From: Sphingomonas brevis
GTDB lineage: Bacteria > Pseudomonadota > Alphaproteobacteria > Sphingomonadales > Sphingomonadaceae
Assembly (NCBI RefSeq): GCF_023516505.1
Contig: NZ_JAMGBB010000001.1
Coordinates: 310,001-374,000 of the forward strand
Reading direction: 5' to 3'
Length of the DNA: 64,000 nt
Each line of letters opens with the position of its first letter. Positions within the stretch are counted from its first letter, which is position 1. Of this stretch, positions 26,191-33,539 are shown piece by piece. The position numbers were made by a program, and so were the translations under genes. The notes under the pieces are model-generated. The model was not told the DNA's origin. It saw only the letters and a program-made list of their open reading frames with translations, and made no database searches.

Positions 26191-26715
26191 TTGGCGGAGC
26201 TTGTACTGGAAGGCGGAAAACGGCCGAGGACGATCCGGCCGTCGCACCGCAGCTGGACCAAGGCGAAGGAGAAAACCTTTCTCGAGGCGCTGGCGACAAG
26301 CTGCAACGTCAAGCTGGCGGCCAAGCAGTCAGGCCTGTCGACCAGCGGCGCCTATATCCGCCGGGCCAGGGATGCGAATTTTCGCGCCGCCTGGGACCAG
26401 GCGCTGGCGACCGGCTACGCACAGCTTGAAATGACCATGCTGGAACGGGCGCTGCACGGGGTCGAAAAGACCGTGATCGCCCGTGACGGCACGACGACGG
26501 TGATGCGCGAATATAGCGACCGGGTCGGCCTGGCCCTGCTCCGTATGCATCGCGACAGCGCGGCGATGGCTGGCGAAGGCGCTGGCCATGAGGAGTATCG
26601 CGAGGCGTGCGAGCGGATCATGGAACGGCTCGAACGATTGCGGGAAAGCGACAAGGTTGAAACCAAGTCGGCCGACCGCGTGGCGACCATCGCATGGGCG
26701 TTGGGCCGGCGATGA
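26191..26715 (+). CDS. GTA/phage small terminase-like protein
   Basis: 174 aa. A helix-turn-helix-like region TFLEALATSCNVKLAAKQSGLSTSGAYIRRA (~20-55) is followed by helical sequence. It directly precedes the large terminase with a 4-bp ATGA overlap, the usual position of the small terminase (RcGTA g1 position). The TTG at 26191 is chosen because GGAGG lies five bases before it; upstream in-frame GTG codons lie within or beside a terminator hairpin. Confidence 0.7.
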   Translation: MAELVLEGGKRPRTIRPSHRSWTKAKEKTFLEALATSCNVKLAAKQSGLSTSGAYIRRARDANFRAAWDQALATGYAQLEMTMLERALHGVEKTVIARDGTTTVMREYSDRVGLALLRMHRDSAAMAGEGAGHEEYREACERIMERLERLRESDKVETKSADRVATIAWALGRR

Positions 26716-28097
26716 GGATAGACATACCCCGCCGCCTGATGGAACGGCTGGCGCGGCTTCCAAGGGACCAGCAATTCGAATGGCTGGCGAAGTGCCGGCC
26801 GCAGGACGCGCTGCTGCTGGATGCGGCGTTCGAGGCCTGGGCCAATGACAATCAACTCCAACCCGGCGGGGATGGTTGGCGGGTGTGGCTGATGATGGCC
26901 GGGCGCGGGTTCGGCAAGACGCGCGCCGGGGCGGAATGGATCCACGCCCTCGCGTTGCACGGGGCCAAGCGGATCGCACTGGTCGGGGCATCGATCGACG
27001 AGGCGCGGAGCGTGATGGTCGAAGGGCAAAGCGGCTTGCTCAGCATTGCCCGGCGGCAGCGGGTCAGGGTCAAGTGGGAACCGGGATTGGGACGAATGAC
27101 CTGGCCGAGCGGGGCCATGGCGAGCCTCTATTCCGGGGATCATCCGGACGGCCTGCGCGGACCGGAACATCATTTCGCCTGGTGCGACGAGCTCGCCAAA
27201 TGGCGGCGCGCCGAAGAGAGCTGGGCCAATTTGCAGATGGGATTGAGATTGGGATCGCGCCCGCGGGCACTGGTGACGACGACGCCGAGGCCGATGCGGC
27301 TGCTGGAGCGGATCCGGGGCGATACCTGGACGGTAGCGAGCAGGGGCAAGACCGGGGACAATATCTCCCTGCCGGGAAGCTTCATCGACGTGATGACGGC
27401 AACCTATGGCGGATCGCGGCTTGGCCGGCAGGAGCTGGACGGCGAGCTGATGGCCGAGGCGGAGGGCAGCCTGTTTCCGCGGGCGCTGCTGGAGAGATGC
27501 AGGATTCAATTGCTCCCCGGCGCAGGCCGGGGCCCAGGAGCGCCGAAAGGCGCTGCTGACGCAGCGCACTGGACCCCGGCCTACGCCGGGGAACTGGATA
27601 GAGTTGTGGTCGGGGTCGATCCGCCGGCATCGGTCGGCGGCGATGCGTGCGGGATCGTGGTCGCCGGGCGCAGCGACGGAAAGCTGTACGTATTGGCCGA
27701 TTGCAGCGTCGCCGGCGCAAGCCCCGAGCGCTGGGCCGCGGCAGTGGCGCGGGCGGCGGAGGATTGGGGCGCAAGCCATGTCGTCGCCGAAGCCAACCAG
27801 GGCGGGGCGATGGTCGAAAGCGTGCTCAAGGCCGCGGACGCCGGCCTGAAGGTCAGGCTGGTTCATGCCTCGCGCGGCAAGGTGGCGCGGGCGGAGCCGG
27901 TTGCGATCCGGTTCGAGGCCGGCCGGGCGTTCCTGGCCGGGATATTTCCCGAGCTGGAGGAAGAATTGTCAGGCTTGCAGATCGGCGGCGGTTACGAGGG
28001 CCAATCGCGCTCGCCCGACCGCGCGGACGCAATGGTGTGGGCGTTGACCGAGCTCAGCGAAACGAGGAGCGGAGTGCCCAGGGTACGGATGTTATAG
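26712..28097 (+). CDS. GTA large terminase (RcGTA g2-like) with in-frame REP insertion
   Basis: 461 aa. Walker A MMAGRGFGKTRAG (~61-73), Walker B HHFAWCDELAKW (Asp159/Glu160) and the RNase H-like nuclease start VVVGVDPPAS (Asp303) are present. GTA terminase packages DNA into particles. Residues ~266-296 (LLPGAGRGPGAPKG.. WTPAYAGEL) do not fit the family and are translated REP sequence placed between the ATPase and nuclease parts. The frame is kept. Whether the enzyme still works is unknown. Confidence 0.85.
   Translation: MRIDIPRRLMERLARLPRDQQFEWLAKCRPQDALLLDAAFEAWANDNQLQPGGDGWRVWLMMAGRGFGKTRAGAEWIHALALHGAKRIALVGASIDEARSVMVEGQSGLLSIARRQRVRVKWEPGLGRMTWPSGAMASLYSGDHPDGLRGPEHHFAWCDELAKWRRAEESWANLQMGLRLGSRPRALVTTTPRPMRLLERIRGDTWTVASRGKTGDNISLPGSFIDVMTATYGGSRLGRQELDGELMAEAEGSLFPRALLERCRIQLLPGAGRGPGAPKGAADAAHWTPAYAGELDRVVVGVDPPASVGGDACGIVVAGRSDGKLYVLADCSVAGASPERWAAAVARAAEDWGASHVVAEANQGGAMVESVLKAADAGLKVRLVHASRGKVARAEPVAIRFEAGRAFLAGIFPELEEELSGLQIGGGYEGQSRSPDRADAMVWALTELSETRSGVPRVRML
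27515..27591. repeat. REP pair inserted in the terminase gene
   Basis: CCCCGGCGCAGGCCGGGG at 27515-27532 and CCCCGGCCTACGCCGGGG at 27574-27591 are near-perfect inverted copies of one another. Two smaller hairpins (GCGCC-GAAA-GGCGC and GCTGC-TGAC-GCAGC) lie between. It is a BIME-like double palindrome read in frame by the terminase. Confidence 0.88.
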
Positions 28098-28104
28098 CGG
28101 GCGT

Positions 28105-28308
28105 TCAAACGCGGCGGATTCCATTCAGGAGTTCGTGCAGGCTGAGCAGTTGGCTGATGTCGGTTTCACGGTGTTTGACCTGGTTCTTGGCCGCGGCCTG
28201 ATAATCGCCATTCTCGATCAACAGCAGCTGGTCTCGCCAGAATTTCAGCGACTTTCGAGCGTGAATCAGCTCGTCGTCGATACGGGCAAGCAAACGGTCA
28301 ATCGGCAT
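28105..28308 (-). CDS. Short helical protein of unknown function, antisense within GTA cluster
   Basis: 67 aa from ATG 28308 (longer in-frame start at 28362 possible). It is amphipathic and helical (RLLARIDDELIHARKSLKFW, ISQLLSLHELLNGIRRV), with no membrane segment. It lies between terminase and portal on the opposite strand, where GTA clusters usually run without a break. G-rich GGGGG lies upstream of the start. No family is recognised. Confidence 0.5.
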   Translation of the reverse strand: MPIDRLLARIDDELIHARKSLKFWRDQLLLIENGDYQAAAKNQVKHRETDISQLLSLHELLNGIRRV

Positions 28309-28447
28309 AAGCAACAGGCCCCCAGGGTACAGGCGCAACGACTGGTTGCGCGGGGTCAACATTCCACAGCCGAACCGATTGTTGCAAGTTTTTTTCCAGA
28401 ATTTGCAGATATTTATCGCGCTCGGCGCTCAGCATAGGAAGCATCGC

Positions 28448-29545
28448 ATGGCATTTTGGTTCGGCCGCAAAAGCGCGCCGGAAAAGCAACCCTTTGTGCC
28501 CGTTTGGCTGCAGGGTGAGGGCGAAGGCGGCGGCTTTGCGCGCGGCTATGCTGCACAGCTTGACGAGGTTTATCGCCGCAACCCGGTCGGCCTTCGCGCG
28601 GTGCGGCTGGTGGCGGGGCTGGCAGGCGGGCTGCCGCTGTTCGGTCATGAAGAAGCGGTCGCGCTGGTCAAGGAAGGTGGCCTGCTGGAGCAGGCGGCGG
28701 CAAACCTGTTGTTGCACGGAAATGCCTATGCCCGGCTGGCGGCCGACAGCCATGACCGGCCCGCGATATTACAGCTGATGCGGCCGGAACGGGTCAGCGT
28801 GGCGTGCGGCGCCGACGGCTGGCCTAGCGCCTATCTTTACCGGGCCGGCGGGCAGGTGGTGCGGATCGCGAAAGAGGATGCGCTGGGGCGGCGGCAGGTG
28901 GCGCACCTGAAGGCGTTGGACCCCGGCGACGATCTTTATGGGCTGGGCTGTCTGGACGCGGCGATCGGCGCGGCGAGCGTGCACAATCGGGCGTCACGCT
29001 GGAACAAGGCGCTGCTCGACAATGCAGCGCGCCCTTCTGGGGCGCTGGTCTATGAGCCGGGCGACGGGTCGAGCCTGGGGCCGGAACAGTTCGACCGGCT
29101 GAAACAGGAATTGGGCGAGCAGTTTTCGGGAAGCGCCAATGCCGGACGGCCGCTGTTGCTCGACGGAGGGCTCAAATGGCAGGCGCTTGGCCTGTCGCCG
29201 ACCGACATGGATTTCGTCGCGGTCAAGGAAGGAGCGGCGCGCGACATCGCGCTGGCGTTCGGGGTGCCGCCGGTGCTGGTCGGGCTGCCCGGCGATGCGA
29301 CCTACGCCAATGCGCGGGAGGCGGGGCGGGCGCTCTACCGGCAGACCATCCTGCCGATGGCGGAAGTCATGCTGCGGGATCTGGGCGCGATGCTGGGCGA
29401 CTGGCTTGGGCCGGTCACGATCGAGGTCGACACCGACCGGATCAGCGAGCTGGCCGAGGATCGGGCGAGGCTGTGGGAAAGCGTCGGCGCCGCGGAGTTT
29501 CTGAGCCGCGAGGAGAAACGCGAGCAGCTGGGATTTGGAGCATGA
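28448..29545 (+). CDS. GTA/HK97-type portal protein (RcGTA g3-like)
   Basis: 365 aa. HK97 portal features include NPVGLRAVRLVAGLAGGLPL, LLLHGNAYARL, LDAAIGAASVHNRASRW and FGVPPVLVGLPGDATYANAREAGRALYRQTILP. It forms the dodecameric ring at the capsid vertex. ATG 28448 has AGGAAG upstream; the longer in-frame extension runs into unrelated sequence. Its stop overlaps the next start. Confidence 0.88.
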   Translation: MAFWFGRKSAPEKQPFVPVWLQGEGEGGGFARGYAAQLDEVYRRNPVGLRAVRLVAGLAGGLPLFGHEEAVALVKEGGLLEQAAANLLLHGNAYARLAADSHDRPAILQLMRPERVSVACGADGWPSAYLYRAGGQVVRIAKEDALGRRQVAHLKALDPGDDLYGLGCLDAAIGAASVHNRASRWNKALLDNAARPSGALVYEPGDGSSLGPEQFDRLKQELGEQFSGSANAGRPLLLDGGLKWQALGLSPTDMDFVAVKEGAARDIALAFGVPPVLVGLPGDATYANAREAGRALYRQTILPMAEVMLRDLGAMLGDWLGPVTIEVDTDRISELAEDRARLWESVGAAEFLSREEKREQLGFGA

Positions 29546-29853
29546 GCAGTGACGGATTGCTGGCGCGGCTAATGGCGCAGGCCGAGGGGCGCGGAGTGGA
29601 TTTGATCACGCTTCGCGCGCTGGTCGAGGAGGGGGCGCAGGCCGGGGCGAGCAGGGCGCTCGGAGCGCTTGGGCTCGACGACCAGCGGGCCCGGCGCGAC
29701 ATGGACGAATTGCGCGAGCTGCTGTCGGCCTGGCGCGATGCCAAGCGGTCGGCGCGGCAGGCGGTTGTGAGCTGGGCGGTGCGGCTATGCCTTGCGCTGC
29801 TGCTGATCGGGCTGGCGGTGCGGCTGCGGCTGACCGATTTGGTGACGGGATGA
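29542..29853 (+). CDS. Small GTA protein between portal and protease (DUF6127-like)
   Basis: 103 aa. The N-terminal half is helical and charged (LRALVEEGAQAGASRALGALGLDD, RRDMDELRELLSAWRDAK). A C-terminal membrane helix (WAVRLCLALLLIGLAVRL) ends the protein. Its position and architecture match orf g3.5 of GTA clusters, annotated as DUF6127 in sphingomonads. Start and stop both overlap neighbours by ATGA, showing tight coupling. Confidence 0.7.
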   Translation: MSSDGLLARLMAQAEGRGVDLITLRALVEEGAQAGASRALGALGLDDQRARRDMDELRELLSAWRDAKRSARQAVVSWAVRLCLALLLIGLAVRLRLTDLVTG

Positions 29854-30245
29854 GCGTTCGCTTTGCCGGCTATGCCGCCATCTTCGACCGGCCGGACAAG
29901 GGCGGCGACCTAATCCGTCCGGGTGCTTTCACGGAGAGCCTTGGCAAGGGCGATGTGCCCCTGCTGTGGCAGCACAAGGCCGGCGCGGTGATCGGGCGGA
30001 TCGAGCATTTGAGCGAGGACCGGCGCGGCCTGCGCGTGATCGCGGAGCTGGGTGAGGGCGCGGACGCGGCGCGCGCTGCGAGCCTGGTGCGGAGCGGAAG
30101 GCTCGACGGCTTGAGCTTCGGCTATCGGGTGCGGGAGGCGGGGCGGAGCGGTGGGCTTCGCGAGCTCAAGCGACTTGAGCTGGTCGAGGTCAGCCTGGTG
30201 GCGGAACCGATGCAGCCCAAGGCGCGGGTGCATGCGGTGGAGTGA
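29850..30245 (+). CDS. GTA prohead protease (RcGTA g4-like, HK97 S78 family)
   Basis: 131 aa. It begins MSVRFAGYAAIFDRPDKGGD and has VPLLWQHKAGAVIGRIE (catalytic His) and RSGRLDGLSFGYRV (catalytic Ser of the G-L-S-F-G-Y motif), then LVEVSLVAEPMQPKARV. It would cleave the capsid N-terminal scaffold. The major capsid gene normally follows directly; here it is 1.3 kb away, displaced by a toxin-antitoxin operon. Confidence 0.88.
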   Translation: MSVRFAGYAAIFDRPDKGGDLIRPGAFTESLGKGDVPLLWQHKAGAVIGRIEHLSEDRRGLRVIAELGEGADAARAASLVRSGRLDGLSFGYRVREAGRSGGLRELKRLELVEVSLVAEPMQPKARVHAVE

Positions 30246-30308
30246 ATGACCAATGAGGCAATTGGTCAAAATGAACGTCCCGGTAAGGCTAGTCCTTCAC
30301 ATTTTCCT

Positions 30309-30330
30309 ATGGTACCGCATATAGTACCAT
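30309..30330. promoter_or_regulatory. Inverted-repeat operator overlapping hicA start
   Basis: ATGGTAC-N8-GTACCAT is a perfect 7-bp inverted repeat, and its right arm contains the A and T of the hicA start codon. A TTCACA at 30296-30301 and TATAGT at 30320-30325 (18-bp spacing) could be the promoter. Such a site suits autorepression by a HicB ribbon-helix-helix dimer. Confidence 0.6.
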
Positions 30331-30625
30331 GGATGAGACTAAGCTCGCCAGGATTCGCGATGACATTGCCGCCGCGCGCCGCAAGCCCCAGACTCAAGGT
30401 GACCTTGCCGGGCTCGCCAGCCGCCTTGGCCGAACTCACCGCAAGGGTGGCAAAGGGAAGCACCAGACATGGGTGACGAGTTTGCCGGGCTGCTATCCTC
30501 TTTCGATCCCGGCCGGGAAGCGTCGGGATTTGAAGCCTGGCACGAAGAAAAGTGTTTTAGATCAACTGGAAGGTGACGTGGAAGCGTGGGAGATGATGTT
30601 GCAGGAGCAGGCCAATGGCGCGTAA
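30329..30625 (+). CDS. hicA: HicA-like mRNA interferase toxin
   Basis: 98 aa. The core GKGKHQTWVTSL (catalytic-type His45), PLSIPAGKR and LKPGTKKSVLDQLEGDVEAW matches the double-stranded-RNA-binding-like HicA fold, where the usual motif is G-S-H-x-x-F and LK.GTL..IL. It would cleave mRNA when freed from the antitoxin. Its last codons overlap the hicB start. It interrupts the GTA cluster and has lower GC than its neighbours, which suggests acquisition. Confidence 0.72.
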   Translation: MDETKLARIRDDIAAARRKPQTQGDLAGLASRLGRTHRKGGKGKHQTWVTSLPGCYPLSIPAGKRRDLKPGTKKSVLDQLEGDVEAWEMMLQEQANGA

Positions 30626-31193
30626 AAAAGTAATGGCAAATGAAGGGCAGCCGATCGATGCTTCGGCGCGTCTCCGTATGCCTTACGGACGACTGCTCAT
30701 TCCCGAAGAAGAGGGCGGCTACCGTGCCGAAATTCTCGAGTTTCCAGGCTGCATCGCAGAGGGTGACGATGCAGAGGAGGCGCTAGCTGAATTAGAGGCC
30801 GCTGCAGAAGAATGGATTGAGGCTGCGTTGGAAATGGGTTCTCCAATTCCACCCCCGCTGGATGAAGCGAATTTCAGCGGCAGGCTCAATTTACGCCTGC
30901 CCAAGAGCTTGCATCGAAAGGCAACTCTGGCTGCCGAGCTTGATGGTGTGAGTCTAAATCAGCTCATCGTAGCAAGCATCGCTGAATGCCTCGGACAGAA
31001 ATCGTCAGCAGCTATGCCGAAACCGGAAGCTCAATGTCTGTGGTTCGCGCCTCAGGGGCACGGCTACACCATGGGCTCATTCGCGCCGAACGCTGGTCAT
31101 CTGCATTTCCGAGAGTCGATTCACAATTCCGCCGATCATCAAATGGTGATTGGTATTATGGCCAACCGAGGACTTTTTGATGCCAACCGCTAA
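30615..31193 (+). CDS. hicB: HicB-like antitoxin with C-terminal extension
   Basis: 192 aa. Residues ~15-85 are the HicB partial RNase H fold (GGYRAEILEFPGCIAEGDDAEEALAELEAAAEEW). Residues ~95-130 are a ribbon-helix-helix DNA-binding domain (FSGRLNLRLPKSLHRKATLAAE, SLNQLIVASIAECLG). About 60 further residues follow (QCLWFAPQGHGYTMGSFAPN), unlike any HicB I know. ATG 30615 has AGGAG nine bases upstream and overlaps hicA. It neutralises HicA and represses the operon. Confidence 0.8.
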   Translation: MARKKVMANEGQPIDASARLRMPYGRLLIPEEEGGYRAEILEFPGCIAEGDDAEEALAELEAAAEEWIEAALEMGSPIPPPLDEANFSGRLNLRLPKSLHRKATLAAELDGVSLNQLIVASIAECLGQKSSAAMPKPEAQCLWFAPQGHGYTMGSFAPNAGHLHFRESIHNSADHQMVIGIMANRGLFDANR

Positions 31194-31437
31194 CCAATAC
31201 TCGCTCTCCCACCGGGAGCTTACCGAGATCATCATCAAGCATGCCGATGTCCACGAAGGTAAGTGGATGCTGATGGCGACCTTTGGATTCAATGCGGGCA
31301 ATTTCGGCCCTTCGGAGAACGACGTCTTGCCGGGTGCCGTGGTTGCAATCCAGCAACTTGGTATCCAACGGGCAGAGGCTGGCGCTCCGGCTGGGATGAT
31401 TGTCGACGCGGCCGAGGTAAATCCGAAAAAGAAATAG
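31180..31437 (+). CDS. Unknown protein downstream of hicB
   Basis: 85 aa, MPTANQYSLSHRELTEIIIK at the start, a mixed alpha/beta composition (GKWMLMATFGFNAGNFG, DVLPGAVVAIQQLGI) and a Lys-rich end. It overlaps the hicB stop by 14 bp, so it belongs to the same operon. The start codon is uncertain (ATG 31180, weak GGA). I do not recognise the family; it could be a third toxin-antitoxin component. Confidence 0.55.
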   Translation: MPTANQYSLSHRELTEIIIKHADVHEGKWMLMATFGFNAGNFGPSENDVLPGAVVAIQQLGIQRAEAGAPAGMIVDAAEVNPKKK

Positions 31438-31487
31438 TCTTGAAAGTCATTTCCGCTTCGGCGGGGATGTCGACGATTGGGAAACGC

Positions 31488-31513
31488 AAGGGTCGCTTCG
31501 GCGGCCCTTTTTT
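31488..31513 (+). terminator. Terminator with UUCG tetraloop ending the hicAB operon
   Basis: AAGGGTCGC-TTCG-GCGGCCCTT forms a 9-bp stem (one G-T pair) with the stable TTCG loop, followed by TTTT. It separates the toxin-antitoxin genes from the capsid gene. Confidence 0.92.
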
Positions 31514-31532
31514 ATGGACGAAAGGAATGGCG

Positions 31533-32667
31533 ATGATCGAAGTGAAGGCGGATGGGCTGGAGGCGTCGTTCGACGCGCTTGAGAATGAGGGCGTCGAGGC
31601 GCTGAAGGCGGAGCTGGCGCTCTTGAGGAAGCGGGTCGACGAGGGGGTGATCGCCGCGCAGCGGGTGCCGTTATCCGGTTCTGGCCTGGACGGCGCAAAA
31701 ATCGGCCGAAGCAAACGCATTCGTCGAACAATATCTGAGGAAAGGCATCGAACGAGGGCTGGAGCAAAAGGCGGTCGGCAGCTCGACGGATGCGATCGGC
31801 GGCTATGCCGTGCCGCGCGAGATCGACGACAAGATCGACGCGACGCTGGTCGCCATCTCGCCGATCCGGTCGATCGCCAATGTGGTGAAGGTCGGCAGCG
31901 CCGGATACCGCAAGCTGATCACCACCGGCGGAACCCCGTCGGGCTGGGTCGCCTATGAGGCGGCGCGGCCGATGACGGGCACTCCGACCTTCAGCGAGAT
32001 CGTGCCCGCGTCGGGCGAGCTTTACGCCAATCCGGCCGCATCGCAGCAGATGCTCGACGATGCGATGTTCGACGTCGAGTCATGGCTGGCAAACGAGATC
32101 GCGACCGAGTTCGCGCGGGCGGAGGGCAATGCGTTCGTCAATGGCACGGGCGCCAACCAGCCGTTGGGCTTCCTGCGCTCGCTCAATTCGGCAGCGCTGG
32201 ACGGCGCTCGCCCGCAGGGGACGCTGCAGTTCATCGGGACGGGCGTTTCGGCGGGCTTCCCCGCGACCAATCCGCAGGACAAGATCCTGGACCTGGTCCA
32301 GTCGCTGCGGCCGCCCTACCGCCAGGGCGCGGCGTTCGTGATGAACAGCGCGACCGCGACCGCGATCCGCAAGTTCAAGACCGCCGACGGCGCCTATGTC
32401 TGGCAGCCGGGACTGGTGTCGGGCGCTCCCGCGACCCTGCTCGGTTATCCGGTGATCGAGGCGGAGGATATGCCCGACGTGGCCGCGAGCAGCCTATCGA
32501 TCGCGTTCGGCAACTTCCAGGCCGGCTATACGATCGCCGAAAGGAACGCGACGACGATCCTGCGCGACCCCTTCACCAACAAGCCCTACGTCCATTTCTA
32601 CGCAACCAAGCGGGTCGGCGGGCAGGTGGTGAATTCGGAAGCCATCAAGCTGCTCAAGTTCGCCTGA
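31533..32667 (+). pseudogene. GTA major capsid protein (RcGTA g5-like), frameshifted
   Basis: From ATG 31533 (AAAGGA upstream) the reading frame gives ~45 residues of coiled-coil scaffold (LEASFDALENEGVEALKAELALL). The family sequence then continues one frame over, from about 31669 (YPVL.., SAEANAFVEQYLRKGIERGLEQ) to 32667. That part includes IGGYAVPREIDDKI, the HK97-fold signature VKVGSAGYRKLITTGG and GTGANQPLGFL. The switch needs one extra base or two lost bases between 31651 and ~31680. The later frame has a stop at 31648, so it is not a simple late start. Either a real frameshift, a sequencing error, or programmed frameshifting. Confidence 0.75.
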
Positions 32668-32673
32668 GCCGGC

Positions 32674-33489
32674 TCAGCGGCGCGTCCCAATCGCGACCCA
32701 ATATGGCGCGCGCTCGGAGAAGCGGATGTTTTCCAGGCCGCAGCGCTCCATCATCGCCTGGATTTCGGGCCTGGTGAAGCGCTGCTCCAGCCTGGTTCCG
32801 AACCGGTCGAGGGCGTCGGTCCGCATCGTGTAGAAGCTGAGGTTGCGGTACCAGCTGAGCGGGATGGAGGAGGGGTCGCGGCCGGCCTGTTCGACCAGGC
32901 GTGCGGTACGGGCGAGCGGCCAGTAGGTCGTCGCGGCGATCAGGCCGGCGACGGCTTTGCGCGCCGTAAACGGGAGGTTGGAAACGATCCTCCGGCCGAT
33001 ATCCGATCCGCGCCACAACAGGCGGAACCAGAGCGGGCGATTGTCGAAGCGATAGTAGATGTAGAGCAGGAACTGGCCGCCGCGCCTGACCTTGGCGACC
33101 GCATTGCGCAGCGCCGCTTCAGGGTCCGGGATGTGGTGGAGGACGCCGAGGCTGTAGCCGAAGTCCTGGCTGCCGTCGGCCAACGGAATGTCGTCGGCCG
33201 ACGCGCGATGGAAAGTGACGTTGGGGCAGTCGGCAAGGTTGCGCCGGGCGACGTCGATCGCGTCGGACGGGTCGATGCAGTGCAGCTTGCCGCACTGCGG
33301 CGCGACGAATTTTGCCCAGCGCCCCGATCCGCAGCCGAGGTCGAAGCCTTCGCCCAGATCGGTGAAATCGAACATCGAGAAATAATCGCCGAACATGCTG
33401 CGGGCATCGCCGTCGCTGAGGGCGGACTGGTCGAACGACTGCCACTCACGGCCAAAGCCTTCGACGGTCGAGGGGTCGATGTTCTTCAC
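32674..33489 (-). CDS. Class I SAM-dependent methyltransferase inserted in GTA cluster
   Basis: 271 aa. Motif I FDLGCGSGRWAKF, the post-motif acidic IDPSDAIDVAR, and LGVLHHIPDPEAALRNAVAKVRRGG are typical of Methyltransf_11. The C-terminal ~100 residues are basic and hydrophobic, possibly contacting lipid or membrane. GTG 33489 (MKNIDPSTVEGFGREW) is preferred over a TTG at 33522, as AGGAA lies before it. It lies on the opposite strand between capsid and connector genes, so it is an insertion. The substrate is unknown. Confidence 0.8.
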   Translation of the reverse strand: MKNIDPSTVEGFGREWQSFDQSALSDGDARSMFGDYFSMFDFTDLGEGFDLGCGSGRWAKFVAPQCGKLHCIDPSDAIDVARRNLADCPNVTFHRASADDIPLADGSQDFGYSLGVLHHIPDPEAALRNAVAKVRRGGQFLLYIYYRFDNRPLWFRLLWRGSDIGRRIVSNLPFTARKAVAGLIAATTYWPLARTARLVEQAGRDPSSIPLSWYRNLSFYTMRTDALDRFGTRLEQRFTRPEIQAMMERCGLENIRFSERAPYWVAIGTRR

Positions 33490-33539
33490 GGCGAGGTTCC
33501 TATCAGCGGGCCGCCTGAACAATTCAAGGAAGAGCTGGG

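Noticed and set aside
30246-30476. A 76-codon plus-strand frame just after the protease.
   Set aside because: It overlaps the hicA operator and the start of hicA in another frame and has no coding features.
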